Source: Myxococcales bacterium
Lineage (GTDB): Bacteria > Myxococcota_A > Polyangia > Polyangiales > Polyangiaceae
Length of the DNA stretch: 37,075 bases
Direction of reading: 5' to 3'
Assembly: GCA_016212965.1 (NCBI GenBank)
Contig: JACRDA010000158.1
Span: 1 to 37,075 of the forward strand
A program made the position numbers and the translations under genes. Below are positions 26,437 to 36,503 of the stretch, piece by piece; position 1 is the stretch's first letter; each line of letters begins with the position of its first letter. The notes under the pieces were generated by a model. The model saw nothing but the letters and a program-made list of their open reading frames with translations. It made no database searches and was not told the origin of the DNA.

Positions 26437-28062
26437 ATGAAGAAGCTCGGAGACGGACCGGTTCGCTGTCTGCTCGTGCGACCGGAGTTCCTGGAGAACA
26501 CGTTCTACAACCCGCGCGACGTGTTCCGGTTGCTCGGCGGCGCGTCCGCGGCCCCGCCCCTCGGGCTGCTCACCCTGGCGGCCCACCTGCCGGCCCACTG
26601 GCAGCTCCGCTTCGTCGACGGCGATCTCGAGCCCATCACCGACGCGCACCTCGACTGGGCCGAGCTCTTGATGATCAGCGGCAAGGGCCCGCAGGAGGTC
26701 CCCATCCACGATCTCGTCCGGCGGGCGCACGCGCGCGGCATCCCCGTCGTGGTGGGTGGTGCCGGCCCGACGCTGCAACCCGACAAGTACGTCAAGCGCG
26801 CGGACTACGTCGTGTCCGGCGAGGCGGAGACGGTGCTGCCGCGCCTGCTCGCCGATCTCGCGCGGGGCGAGTCGGCCGGCGTCTACGCCTCGCGCGAGCA
26901 GGCCGACCTGTCGAACGCGCCGACGCCGCGCTACGACCTCGCGCCGCTCGACCGGTACATGTTCGTGGGGATGGGCTTCACCCGCGGCTGCCCGTTCGCC
27001 TGCGAGTTCTGCGCGCAGATCGAGATCTTCGGGCGCAAGCCGCGCGTGAAGACGACCGCGCAGATCCTCCGCGAGCACCAGACGCTCTACGACCTCGGCT
27101 TTCGCGGCATGGTCGACTTCGGCTACGACAACCTCATCGGCATCATTCCGAAGGCCGAGGAGGTGCTGACGGCGATGCGCGCGTGGAACCGCGCGCACGG
27201 CCATCCCTTCTGTTACAGCACCGAGGCGACCATGAACCTCGCGCGGCTGCCGAAGATCCTCGAGCTCATGCGCGACAACGACTTTCGCTACGTCTTCATG
27301 GGCATCGAGAGCGGGGACGCCGAGGTGCTCGCCAAGGCGAAGAAGGGACAGAACAACGCGCTGCCGCCGGAAGAGGCGGTGCGCATCGTCAACGGCTACG
27401 GCATGGTGGTGAACACCGGCATCATCCTCGGCTTCGACGGCGAGGGGCCGCGCACGGCGCGCAACATGCTCGACATGGTGCTCCGCACCGGGGCGTTCCC
27501 CACGCTCGTCCTGCCGCTCCACGCCCTGCCGAACACCGATCTGTCGCGCCGCCTGGCGCGCGAGGGCCGGCTCTTCAAGGGCGGCGTCATCATGGACCGC
27601 GAGGACCGCACCGACACCGCGACGACCGGGCTCAATTTCGTGACCGAGCGCCCGCGCGCCGAGATCCTGGCCGACCTCGCCGGTGTGCTCGAGCAGCTCT
27701 ACACCCCCGCGACCCACGAGGCGCGCGTGACGCGGACCATCCGGCAGCTCAGGCCCGCGCGCAAGTTCCTGCCGCCCGTGCGCAAGATCCTCCGGATGGC
27801 CCGGGCCTTCGTCGACATCGCGCGCCTCATCGGGCTCGACCGCGAGTTCGGCCCGCCCTTCTGGCGCACGCTCGCGCGGGCGCTCGCCACGAACCCCGGC
27901 GCCTTCGAGATGGTCATCGGCCAGGCCGTGATGAACGTGAACTACGCGCGCCAGTCGCGCTCCTACGTCGCCGCCCTCCGCGACCAGATCGCGGAGGTCG
28001 AGGCGGTCGGCGAGCCCGCCTACAACCAGAGAATGGGCGCCGAGCTGCAACCGAGCGCGTGA
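26437..28062 (+). CDS. B12-binding radical SAM protein (HpnP-like, DUF4070 type)
   Basis: Predicted cobalamin-dependent radical SAM enzyme of 541 residues. A B12-binding-like Rossmann domain (about 15-150, with APPLGLLTLAAHLP and GIPVVVGGAGPT) lacks the DxHxxG cobalamin motif, as in several relatives. The radical SAM core has CPFACEFC, i.e. Cys185, Cys189 and Cys192 for the 4Fe-4S cluster, then FGRKPRVKT and GIESGD. The C-terminal about 180 residues resemble DUF4070, as in hopanoid methylases, but the similarity is too general to name the substrate. GGGGAG precedes the ATG by seven bases. A thioesterase-like gene follows by 47 bp, or overlaps if its GTG at 28059 is used, so a lipid- or acyl-linked substrate is plausible. 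Confidence 0.9.
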   Translation: MKKLGDGPVRCLLVRPEFLENTFYNPRDVFRLLGGASAAPPLGLLTLAAHLPAHWQLRFVDGDLEPITDAHLDWAELLMISGKGPQEVPIHDLVRRAHARGIPVVVGGAGPTLQPDKYVKRADYVVSGEAETVLPRLLADLARGESAGVYASREQADLSNAPTPRYDLAPLDRYMFVGMGFTRGCPFACEFCAQIEIFGRKPRVKTTAQILREHQTLYDLGFRGMVDFGYDNLIGIIPKAEEVLTAMRAWNRAHGHPFCYSTEATMNLARLPKILELMRDNDFRYVFMGIESGDAEVLAKAKKGQNNALPPEEAVRIVNGYGMVVNTGIILGFDGEGPRTARNMLDMVLRTGAFPTLVLPLHALPNTDLSRRLAREGRLFKGGVIMDREDRTDTATTGLNFVTERPRAEILADLAGVLEQLYTPATHEARVTRTIRQLRPARKFLPPVRKILRMARAFVDIARLIGLDREFGPPFWRTLARALATNPGAFEMVIGQAVMNVNYARQSRSYVAALRDQIAEVEAVGEPAYNQRMGAELQPSA

Positions 28063-28109
28063 CGGCCGCTCGCCCTGCGCCCGAGGCTCCGCGGGGCTAT
28101 CCTCGAGGC

Positions 28110-28892
28110 GTGTCACCCGACGCGTACTACCTCGAGCTCGGCGCCGGGCGCGTGCGCGCCACGGGCGCCACGGTCGGTCCGTGGGACCCGCGCCTGCAGC
28201 ACGGCAGCCCCCCGGTCGCCCTGCTCGCCCGGACGATCGAGCGGTCCCTGCCGCGCGACGACGCGCGCATCGCGCGGCTCACCTGCGATTTTCTCGGGCC
28301 GGTGCCGGTCGGCGAGCTCGCGCTCGCCGCGAGCGTCGAGCGCGCGGGCGCACGCATCGAGCGCTCGCGCGCGCGCCTGCTCGTCGGCGAGCGTGCGGTC
28401 CTCGAGGCGAGCGCCTGGCGCATCGCCGTCGGTCCCGGGCGCTCGCCCGCCGTCCCCTTGCACGGCGCGGTGCCGCGCCTGCCGGGTCCGCAGGCCCCGC
28501 AGCGCTTCATCGACGTGGCGCCCTTCGGCTATGGCGAGTCGCTCGAGTGGCGCTTTGCCGAGGGGTCCTTCTCCGAGACCGGGCCGGCGGCGGTGTGGAC
28601 CCGTCCGCGGCTGCCGCTGTTCGCCGGTGAGCCCCTCTCGCCGCTCTGCCGCCTGCTCCTCATGGTGGACTCGGCGAACGGCATCAGCGCGGAGCTCGCG
28701 CCCGCCCGCTACGTCTTCGTGCCGGTCGAGCTCACCGTGAGCGTGGCGCGCCACCCGCGCACCGAGTGGGTCGGCATGCGCGCGCGCACGAGCCTCGAGC
28801 CCGACGGCATCGGCCTCACGCACGCCGAGCTCTACGACGAAGAGGGCCCGCTCGGCTTCGCCGTCCAGACCCTGTTCGTCGGGCCGCGCTGA
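28110..28892 (+). CDS. Hotdog-fold acyl-CoA thioesterase-like protein
   Basis: A 260-residue cytoplasmic protein resembling double-hotdog thioesterases of the TesB/4HBT_3 type. The N-terminal half has RLTCDFLGPVPVGEL and the C-terminal half CRLLLMVDSANGIS, followed by EWVGMRARTSLEPDGIG, which is the usual place of the second hotdog core. Substrate is unknown. I chose the GTG at 28110 with GAGGC before it; GTG 28059, overlapping the stop of the radical SAM gene (GTGA), is in frame and would add 17 residues. Either way it is probably co-transcribed with that gene. Confidence 0.83.
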   Translation: MSPDAYYLELGAGRVRATGATVGPWDPRLQHGSPPVALLARTIERSLPRDDARIARLTCDFLGPVPVGELALAASVERAGARIERSRARLLVGERAVLEASAWRIAVGPGRSPAVPLHGAVPRLPGPQAPQRFIDVAPFGYGESLEWRFAEGSFSETGPAAVWTRPRLPLFAGEPLSPLCRLLLMVDSANGISAELAPARYVFVPVELTVSVARHPRTEWVGMRARTSLEPDGIGLTHAELYDEEGPLGFAVQTLFVGPR

Positions 28893-28913
28893 GCGCGACA
28901 GCTCCCCTTTTGG

Positions 28914-28927
28914 CGGCGGCGCCGCCG
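28914..28927. repeat. 14-bp perfect palindrome before the phosphoglucomutase gene
   Basis: CGGCGGCGCCGCCG, 16 bp before the pgm start. Its central 12 bases (GGCGGCGCCGCC) recur at 30618-30629, after the same gene. It could be an intergenic terminator of the upstream gene or chance in GC-rich DNA. Confidence 0.4.
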
Positions 28928-28942
28928 GGATAGGTAGCGGGC

Positions 28943-30592
<1,650 letters not shown>

Positions 30593-30617
30593 GCCCGCCG
30601 TGGTGCCGGGGTGCCGT

Positions 30618-30629
30618 GGCGGCGCCGCC
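30618..30629. terminator. Palindrome between convergent pgm and kinase genes
   Basis: GGCGGCGCCGCC, a 12-bp perfect palindrome in the 45-bp gap between convergent genes. It has no loop and no T-tract, so its terminator function is a weak guess. Confidence 0.3.
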
Positions 30630-30637
30630 GCGCGCTG

Positions 30638-32290
<1,653 letters not shown>

Positions 32291-32414
32291 GGGCGCAGTG
32301 TACACGCGGCTCGGGCGCGCCACCGAGCCCTTCGCGGTCGGCGAGCGCGCCGGAGCCCCTACCTGCCAAGGGACGAGCGCGCGCCGGGGCGCGCACCCGG
32401 TGCACCCGACCGCG

Positions 32415-32936
32415 CTACTTCGGGCCGAACACCTCGATGACGCCCGTGTCGTTCGCCGCGAGCACGAGCTTGTCGGCGTCGAGCTGCCGGATCGTGTAGA
32501 CGCGATCCTTGCCCTTGTCGCTGCCCGCTCCGCGCAGCGTGAGCCTGGCCCCGTCGGCGTCGAGCTCCCACCAACCGGTCGTGGCGGTCGAGAGCAGACC
32601 CTCGCCGTAGCTCTCCTCGTACACGGTCTTGAGCGAGGTCTTCTCGAACCCGAAGAAGTACGACTTGGCCGCGAACTGCGCGAGCTTGCCGACGTCGCCG
32701 CCGAGCTTCACGTCGCTCTTGATGCCGCTCGCCTTCTCGACGGCCTGGGAGTTCGCGGCGGCCGAGGCGTTGACGTCGAGCTTCCAGCCGCGCGCGAGGC
32801 GCTTGCCCTGCTCGGAGAGCGTCGCGACCTTCTCCTCGTGGCTCATGCTGGCAGGGTTCTTCTTGCAGGCGGTGGCGGCGAAGGCGGTGGTGAAGACGAG
32901 CAGAACGACCGCGAGCATCGACGACGGTTGGCGCAT
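32415..32936 (-). CDS. Small lipoprotein of unknown function
   Basis: A 173-residue predicted lipoprotein. The signal sequence ends TTAFAATAC with a weak lipobox, then KKNPASMSHEEK. The mature part is mixed: a Lys/Gly/Val-rich middle (SDVKLGGDVGKLAQFAAKS), a short aromatic segment (SYFFGFE), and a beta-rich end (TGWWELDADGARLTLRG, VYTIRQLDADKLVLAA), which resembles a small barrel. GGAGG lies eight bases before the ATG. It precedes the kinase gene by 125 bp on the same strand, so the kinase's outer repeats and this protein could act together; that is inference from position. Confidence 0.82.
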   Translation of the reverse strand: MRQPSSMLAVVLLVFTTAFAATACKKNPASMSHEEKVATLSEQGKRLARGWKLDVNASAAANSQAVEKASGIKSDVKLGGDVGKLAQFAAKSYFFGFEKTSLKTVYEESYGEGLLSTATTGWWELDADGARLTLRGAGSDKGKDRVYTIRQLDADKLVLAANDTGVIEVFGPK

Positions 32937-33063
32937 GTTGATGACCTCCGCCGGGACGCCAAGCAGTCGCCGTGCCAGCGCGCGCGAACGGCGCGAGCTC
33001 GCGTCCGCGCCGCATCCAGCGTCGATCGCGGGCGGCCCGGGGTCGCCCGCGGCGTGCGGCGGT

Positions 33064-33104
33064 GTGCGCGCACGCGCGCGGCCGTGCGGCCGCCGTGCGC
33101 GCAC
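33064..33104. promoter_or_regulatory. Two identical 10-bp palindromes, 31 bp apart
   Basis: GTGCGCGCAC occurs at 33064-33073 and 33095-33104, and the sequence between includes CGGCCG-type repeats. The centres are 31 bp apart, close to three helical turns. They lie just after the FHA-AAA+ gene and about 130 bp before the lipoprotein start. As RNA they could fold into a 10-bp outer stem with an inner GGCCG/CGGCC stem, i.e. a terminator; as DNA they could be paired operators. Confidence 0.45.
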
Positions 33105-33112
33105 GAGCTCGC

Positions 33113-34570
33113 TCAGGCGTCTCGGTCGCCACCAAGGCCGAAGCGGCGCATCAGGCGGTACAGGGCGTAGCGGCTCGGCAGGCCGAGCTCCCGGGCGGCG
33201 GCCGCGACCCGGCCGCCGGCCCGCTCGAGCGCCGCCGCGACGGTCGCGCGATCGGGCGCTTCGCGCTCGGCCGGTGGCGGCGAGGTGGCGGCGGCGTCGA
33301 GCGCCTGGGGCGCCGGCGCAGGCGCGGCGCTCGACGTCTGCGGCGGCTCCAGGTACGTGCCGCGGCTCTGCTGGATCGCGCGCCACAGCAGCGCTTCGAG
33401 CTCGCGCACGTGGTGCGTGTAGGAGTGGCGCACCAGCGTGTCCACCAGCGCCGGGTGCAGCCGCGCGTGGTCGCCGCTCGCGGCGTCGAAGAACCGGGCG
33501 ACGACGGCGGCGTTCGCGGCGCGCGCACGGCGCAGGAGCTCGCGCACGATGAGGGGTACGTCCTCGGGCCGCTCGTCGAGGCCCGGCACCGCGATGCGCA
33601 GCGTCAGCCGCGCGACGAGATCGTGCTTGAGCTCCTCCGGCGGACGGTTGGTGGCACCGATGAGGCGCAGATCGGCGCGGCGCGCGCGCGCCTCGCCGAG
33701 CCGGTGGTACTCCCCGCCCGCGTCGAGCAGCCGCAGGAGGTGCGCCTGGAGGGCGAGCGGCAGCTCGGCGATCTCGTCGAGGAACAGCGTCGCGCCGTCC
33801 GCCTCGCCGATGAGCCCGGCGCGCTCGGGCATTCCCGGGGTCGGGTAGTTCTTCAGGTTGCCGAAGAGCTCCGCGTCGACGATCGACTCGGGCAGGGTCG
33901 CGGCGCTGCGGCTGACGAGCGGTCGCCCGCCGCGCGCCGACAGGTGATGGATCGCCTGCGCCACGAGCTCCTTGCCCGCGCCGCTCGGCCCGAGCACGAG
34001 CACGTGGGCCGTGGCGGCCGCGGTGAAGCCGATCTGCTGGCGCAGGGTCCACGCCGCCGGGCTCTCACCGACGATGCCGAGCGCGTCCGGCGCACCGAAC
34101 TCCGGGGCGGAGGCGTCGAGGTCGAAGTACCGCGGCGGGGGCAGGGCGGCAGGCCGCCGGGTGCACAGGAGCAGCAGCTGGTTCTGGAGCGCGAGCGTGT
34201 CGCCCACCCGGAGCACGCCGCTGTCGGCGAGGCGGCCGTTGTGCTCGAGCGCCGCTCGACCGACGCGCGCGAAGTGGATGCCGTCCTCGCGCGCGGCGAG
34301 CTCCACGTGGTCGCGCGAGATCCCCCGGCCCCCGAGCGGCGGACAGCGGGGCATGCTTCCCGGACGCTGCCGTCGGAACACGAGGTGGCGCGCACTCTCG
34401 CCCCGGCCGAGCAGCCGCGGGGCGGCGTCCCAGAGCGCCGCGCACTCGCCGACGCGACCGGCCTCCGACAGCGACCACACGATGACGAGGGCGTGGCGCT
34501 GCGTGGTGTCGTCGCCGCGGATCGCCTGCCGAATCCAGCCGAGGTCCTCGGTCGTCGTGTCTCCGCCCAT
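33113..34570 (-). CDS. FHA-AAA+ regulator lacking the sigma-54 GAFTGA loop
   Basis: A 485-residue regulator of the type often annotated as sigma-54-interacting. An FHA-like domain (about 60-140, with LLGRGESARHLVF, ISRDHVEL and ALEHNGRLAD) is followed by an AAA+ domain with Walker A GPSGAGKE (about 192-199) and Walker B TLFLDEIAELP. The expected GAFTGA segment is replaced by FGNLKNYPTPGMPERAG, so the standard sigma-54 contact is missing. The C-terminal end (GRVAAAARELGLPSRYALYR) is a Fis-type helix-turn-helix. It may act on RNA polymerase differently, or have another role. The ATG has no clear ribosome site. It is divergent from the toxin-antitoxin pair. Confidence 0.9.
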   Translation of the reverse strand: MGGDTTTEDLGWIRQAIRGDDTTQRHALVIVWSLSEAGRVGECAALWDAAPRLLGRGESARHLVFRRQRPGSMPRCPPLGGRGISRDHVELAAREDGIHFARVGRAALEHNGRLADSGVLRVGDTLALQNQLLLLCTRRPAALPPPRYFDLDASAPEFGAPDALGIVGESPAAWTLRQQIGFTAAATAHVLVLGPSGAGKELVAQAIHHLSARGGRPLVSRSAATLPESIVDAELFGNLKNYPTPGMPERAGLIGEADGATLFLDEIAELPLALQAHLLRLLDAGGEYHRLGEARARRADLRLIGATNRPPEELKHDLVARLTLRIAVPGLDERPEDVPLIVRELLRRARAANAAVVARFFDAASGDHARLHPALVDTLVRHSYTHHVRELEALLWRAIQQSRGTYLEPPQTSSAAPAPAPQALDAAATSPPPAEREAPDRATVAAALERAGGRVAAAARELGLPSRYALYRLMRRFGLGGDRDA

Positions 34571-34745
34571 GGTGCCGCGCGCCCGAGGGTAGCTCGCGCC
34601 CGCTCTCTGGGGCAATCGCGCCCCGGGCCCGCGCAAGCGCGGAAGCCGCCGTCGACGACGGGCCTGCGATGGTGGGCGCTTTTGCCACGGCGTGCGGGGC
34701 GGCCAAGTCGCGTCGCTGGCACAGGGCGCTCGGTTGTTCCGAGTT

Positions 34746-34761
34746 TCCTACTCTGGTAGGA
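34746..34761. promoter_or_regulatory. Inverted repeat before the antitoxin gene, putative operator
   Basis: TCCTAC-TCTG-GTAGGA, a perfect 6-bp inverted repeat with a four-base spacer, ending 8 bp before the antitoxin GTG. Ribbon-helix-helix antitoxins bind such short palindromes to repress their own operon, so this is a natural operator. It lies in a relatively AT-rich patch (GAGTTTCCTACTC). Confidence 0.6.
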
Positions 34762-34769
34762 TTCACGGC

Positions 34770-34997
34770 GTGGGTCAGCCTGCTGCCAAGCTTTCCGTGA
34801 GCGTGCCGAGCGCTCTCGCGGCGGCCGTGCGCCGTCGTGTCGGCGCGCGCGGGCTCTCCGGCTTCGTCGCACGTGCCATCGCCCACGAGCTCGAGCGCGA
34901 GCAGCTCGGCAGCTTTCTCGCCGAGCTCGAGCAGGAGCTCGGGCCTGTGTCGAGGTCGGCGCTGGCGGGCGCCCGCAAGGCATGGCCGAAGCGCTGA
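34770..34997 (+). CDS. vapB: VapB-like ribbon-helix-helix antitoxin
   Basis: A 75-residue putative antitoxin. The N-terminal KLSVSVPSALAAAVRRRV is a strand-helix typical of RHH DNA-binding domains, and the following helix has GLSGFVARAIAHELEREQ. The C-terminal LGSFLAELEQELG is the likely toxin-binding segment. The GTG start has TAGGATT upstream, overlapping the palindrome at 34746-34761. Its last 16 bases overlap the start of the toxin gene, as in classic type II toxin-antitoxin pairs. Confidence 0.85.
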   Translation: MGQPAAKLSVSVPSALAAAVRRRVGARGLSGFVARAIAHELEREQLGSFLAELEQELGPVSRSALAGARKAWPKR

Positions 34998-35398
34998 TCC
35001 TCGACTCCGAGGCCGTCAACGCTCTGGCGCATGCGCGCGAGCGCCGTGTCCTGGCAGAGAGGGCCCGCGCCATCCTGGCGGTCGCCCACGAGAGGCGTGC
35101 CCTCGTGCGCGTGCCCGCTCCCGTCCTGGCCGAGGTCTGCCGCGGCCGACGCTACGATGCCGCCGTCGAGCACCTGCTCGGCGCTCGCGGCATCGGCGTC
35201 ACCGAGCTGACGCGAGCCATGGCCGCGGTGGCCGGGCACCTGCTCGCCAAGGCCGGGCTCTCGTCCGCCCACGCGGTCGACGCCTTCGTGGTTGCGTCCG
35301 CCCTTGCGTACGAGGCTGCGGTGATCGCCACGGGAGACCCGCGCGACCTCGAGCGGCTCGCGTCTTCGTACCAGCAGGTGCGCATCTTTGCGATCTAG
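34982..35398 (+). CDS. vapC: PIN-domain ribonuclease toxin (VapC type)
   Basis: A 138-residue PIN-domain protein, predicted metal-dependent endoribonuclease that acts as toxin when the antitoxin is lost. The acidic residues of the active site are visible: Asp8 (LILDSEAV), Glu51 (VLAEVCR), Asp100 (AVDAFVVASAL) and Asp119/Asp122 (TGDPRDL). The length matches VapC proteins. The ATG overlaps the antitoxin end by 16 bases, so translation is coupled. The target RNA cannot be predicted from sequence. Confidence 0.9.
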   Translation: MAEALILDSEAVNALAHARERRVLAERARAILAVAHERRALVRVPAPVLAEVCRGRRYDAAVEHLLGARGIGVTELTRAMAAVAGHLLAKAGLSSAHAVDAFVVASALAYEAAVIATGDPRDLERLASSYQQVRIFAI

Positions 35399-35422
35399 GC
35401 GGCGTGCGCGCCGGCGGACGGT

Positions 35423-35436
35423 CGCCGAGCTCGGCG
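35423..35436. repeat. 14-bp palindrome between convergent vapC and SRPBCC genes
   Basis: CGCCGAGCTCGGCG, a perfect palindrome in the 104-bp gap between convergent genes. No loop or T-tract; nothing else stands out in this gap. Confidence 0.3.
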
Positions 35437-35502
35437 TGCGCGGGCACGTCGCCTGCCGAGGGGAGTGCCACGAAGGGCTCGGGAGACCCAGCTGCGATCG
35501 CG

Positions 35503-35988
35503 TCAGCCGAGCGTCATCGCCAGGTCGTCGAGCTGCGTGATGCAGGTGTCCCAACCCTCGAAGAAGCCCATGTCCTGGTGCTTGTCGCGTGTCGCCCGAT
35601 CGGGGTGCATGACGCGCGCGACGTAGCGCGTGCCGCCCGGCTCGTCGGCCATCGTGATGACGGCGGTGAAGGGCAGCCATGGCGTGCCGGGGCGGTAGCC
35701 GCCGACGAGGCACGAGGTGAACACGAGGCGCTCTCCCGGGACGACCTCGAGGAAGCTGCCGGGGTTGTCGCTCTCGCCGCCCGCGGGGCCGCGCATGAAG
35801 GTGTAGAAGGCGCCGCCCGGTCGGAGATCGAAGGCGCGCACCTCGGTGGTCCACGGACGCGGGCACCACCATTGCCTCAAGAGCTCGGGGTCGCTCCAGG
35901 CGCGCCAGAGGGTCGCGCGCGGGGCGCGCACGAGCCGGGTGATGACGAGGTCGTTCGGCTCAGCGGGCTCGGTCGTTACGCTTGGCAC
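35503..35988 (-). CDS. SRPBCC (AHSA1-like) protein
   Basis: A 161-residue protein of the SRPBCC/AHSA1-type helix-grip fold, which binds hydrophobic ligands. Landmarks are TRLVRAPRATLWRAWSDP, WWCPRPWTTEV, the DLRPGGAFYTFM segment and the C-terminal FFEGWDTCITQLDDL. Such proteins are often encoded beside an ArsR repressor, as here; ligands are usually unknown. The GTG start lies inside the 3' end of the ArsR gene, overlapping by 29 bases, so the two are co-transcribed and translationally linked. Confidence 0.9.
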   Translation of the reverse strand: MPSVTTEPAEPNDLVITRLVRAPRATLWRAWSDPELLRQWWCPRPWTTEVRAFDLRPGGAFYTFMRGPAGGESDNPGSFLEVVPGERLVFTSCLVGGYRPGTPWLPFTAVITMADEPGGTRYVARVMHPDRATRDKHQDMGFFEGWDTCITQLDDLAMTLG

Positions 35989-36328
35989 GGGCCTGCTCCT
36001 CGCGATGAAGGTTCTCGACGAAACCGACCATGCGATCGGACCTCGACTCCCAGACGACGCGCTGCGCGGCGAGCCAGCGCTCGGCCTGCGCGAGCCGGCG
36101 GGGCACGAGCTCGCAGGTGCGCACGCGACCTTCCTTGCGCGAGCGCACGACGCCGCTCTCCTCGAGCACGGCGAGGTGCTTGAGGAACGAGGGCAGCGCC
36201 ATCGGGAACGGCGCGGCCAGCGCGGACACCGTCTCGGGACCACGCACTAGCGTGCGGACGACCGCGCGCCGCGTGGGGTCGTCGAGCGCGTGGAAGACGC
36301 CCGAGAGGCGCGGCGAATAGTTAGCCAT
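35960..36328 (-). CDS. ArsR-family transcriptional repressor
   Basis: A 122-residue winged-helix regulator. The start MANYSPRLSGVFHALDDPTR and the DNA-binding helix region PSFLKHLAVLEESGVV followed by RSRKEGRVRTCEL are typical of the ArsR subfamily paired with SRPBCC proteins. The metal-binding ELCVCDL motif of metal-sensing ArsR members is absent, so it probably responds to another signal or to the partner protein. There is no ribosome site before the ATG; the operator-like repeat overlaps the start codon, so a leaderless or very short-leader transcript is possible. The stop lies inside the SRPBCC gene. Confidence 0.92.
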   Translation of the reverse strand: MANYSPRLSGVFHALDDPTRRAVVRTLVRGPETVSALAAPFPMALPSFLKHLAVLEESGVVRSRKEGRVRTCELVPRRLAQAERWLAAQRVVWESRSDRMVGFVENLHREEQARAKRNDRAR

Positions 36329-36338
36329 CGGGATAACT
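36319..36338. promoter_or_regulatory. Inverted repeat overlapping the ArsR start codon, putative operator
   Basis: AGTTA-N10-TAACT (36319-36323 and 36334-36338), the most AT-rich spot in this gap, spanning the ATG at 36326-36328. Half-site spacing suits an ArsR dimer, implying self-repression of the arsR-SRPBCC unit. On the minus strand it may also hold the promoter -10 (CAGTTAT). Confidence 0.55.
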
Positions 36339-36503
36339 GTAGGACGGGAGCCGGCGCGCTGACAAGGGGGGCGTGGTTGCGTCGGGTCTGCACGACGAGT
36401 CGCGAAGCTGTGCCCGTGAAGGACGGCACGGAACGGCGTGGCCCGAGGTGGTGTCGCGCCCGAGCCCGTGGCATTCTCGATGCTCCCCTCCGGGGCGAAC
36501 GCG

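Noticed and set aside
26437..28062. Naming the radical SAM protein as hopanoid methylase HpnP
   Set aside because: The similarity covers the general B12-radical SAM-DUF4070 layout only, and no hopanoid genes are nearby in the window.
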